Position numbers and translations under genes: made by a program. Below are positions 53,391 through 53,752 of a DNA stretch of 53,752 nucleotides, in pieces (position 1 is the stretch's first letter; each line of letters starts with the position of its first letter). Under the pieces are notes generated by a model. The model saw nothing but the letters and a program-made list of their open reading frames with translations, did no database searches and was not told the origin of the DNA. The DNA comes from Symbiodinium natans (lineage: Eukaryota > Sar > Dinophyceae > Suessiales > Symbiodiniaceae), in the NCBI GenBank assembly GCA_905221605.1, contig CAJNDS010000898.1:1-53752 (forward strand), written 5' to 3'.

Positions 53391-53752
53391 TGGGGCAAGG
53401 AATTAAATAATTTGCATAATTTAAATCCGAAAGGGGCGTTTCGGATTTAAATTATTTAAATTACTTAATTCTGGGAAGGGGGGGGGGGCCCGGGCCTGGC
53501 CCCCCCCACCTTTTCGGATTTAAATTATTTAAATTATGTAAATTATTTAAATTATTTAATTCCGGGGGGGGGGGGAATTAAATAATCTAAATACTTTAAA
53601 TCCGAACCCCCCCTTTCGGATTTAAATTATTTAAACTATTTAATTCTCCCCCCCGGAATTAAAAAATTTAAATAATTTAAATAATTTAAATAAATTAAAT
53701 CCGAAAAGGGGGGGGGCCAGGCCCGGGCCCCCCCTCCCTTCCCAGAATTAAA
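53391..53752. repeat. Alternating AT-rich and G/C-run palindromic modules
   Basis: Repeated modules of the form GGAATTAAATAATTTAAAT...AAATCCGAAA alternate with runs of 7-11 G or C. The block at 53466-53521 (AATTCTGGGAAGGGGGG... GGCCTGGCCCC...TTTTCGGATTT) recurs inverted at 53699-53750, up to the window edge. Non-coding. It continues beyond the window. Confidence 0.85.

Overview
The window looks like nuclear DNA of a dinoflagellate, most likely a Symbiodiniaceae-type alga; this is inferred from sequence alone. The evidence is: (i) telomere-type TTTAGGG/CCCTAAA repeats, in both orientations, scattered through all 53.7 kb; (ii) short, GC-rich exons separated by introns with GT, GC and GA donors; (iii) every gene I can recognise lies on the minus strand, as in dinoflagellate unidirectional gene clusters; (iv) an intronless ankyrin-repeat gene of a type common in these genomes. 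There is no bacterial-style operon, rRNA, tRNA or CRISPR.

Layout, left to right. 1-14 kb: mostly repeats, inverted-repeat elements and low-complexity tracts, with two exon-like islands at 7.2-7.9 kb and a GC-rich inverted-repeat island at 11-12 kb. 14.07-17.7 kb (-): a WWE + coiled-coil + PARP-type ADP-ribosyltransferase gene. 18.3-21.4 kb (-): exon-like islands of unrecognised genes. 24.1-25.5 kb (-): intronless ankyrin-repeat protein, the best single ORF. 26.2-31.6 kb (-): a TRM11/THUMP-type tRNA guanosine methyltransferase whose motifs are split over several small exons, with telomere-like arrays inside its introns. 32.7-35.7 kb: a 397-bp tandem satellite of about 7.5 copies. 35.7-45.3 kb: further minus-strand exon islands, including one convincing terminal exon. 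46.0-48.4 kb (-): a GST-fold gene resembling prostaglandin E synthase 2. 50.4-51.9 kb (-): exons of one or two further genes. 53.39-53.75 kb: alternating AT-rich and G/C-run modules arranged as inverted repeats.

The most interesting system is a set of short terminal-inverted-repeat (TIR) elements. Family A (about 100-145 bp, TIR CTTGGTAGCCCAG, 4-bp target duplication, six copies) interrupts coding sequence in at least two genes. There, removing the element plus one target-site copy restores the reading frame, giving introns with a GA donor and AG acceptor. These behave like introners (intron-creating transposons). Family B (TIR ACTTGGAGGTTCATGG) has at least six copies and one sits directly against an exon. 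Telomere-like arrays have grown inside some copies of both families.

Most of the window is intron or intergenic sequence. Exon limits are my own reading from frame, motif and splice-site fit, and need transcript data.
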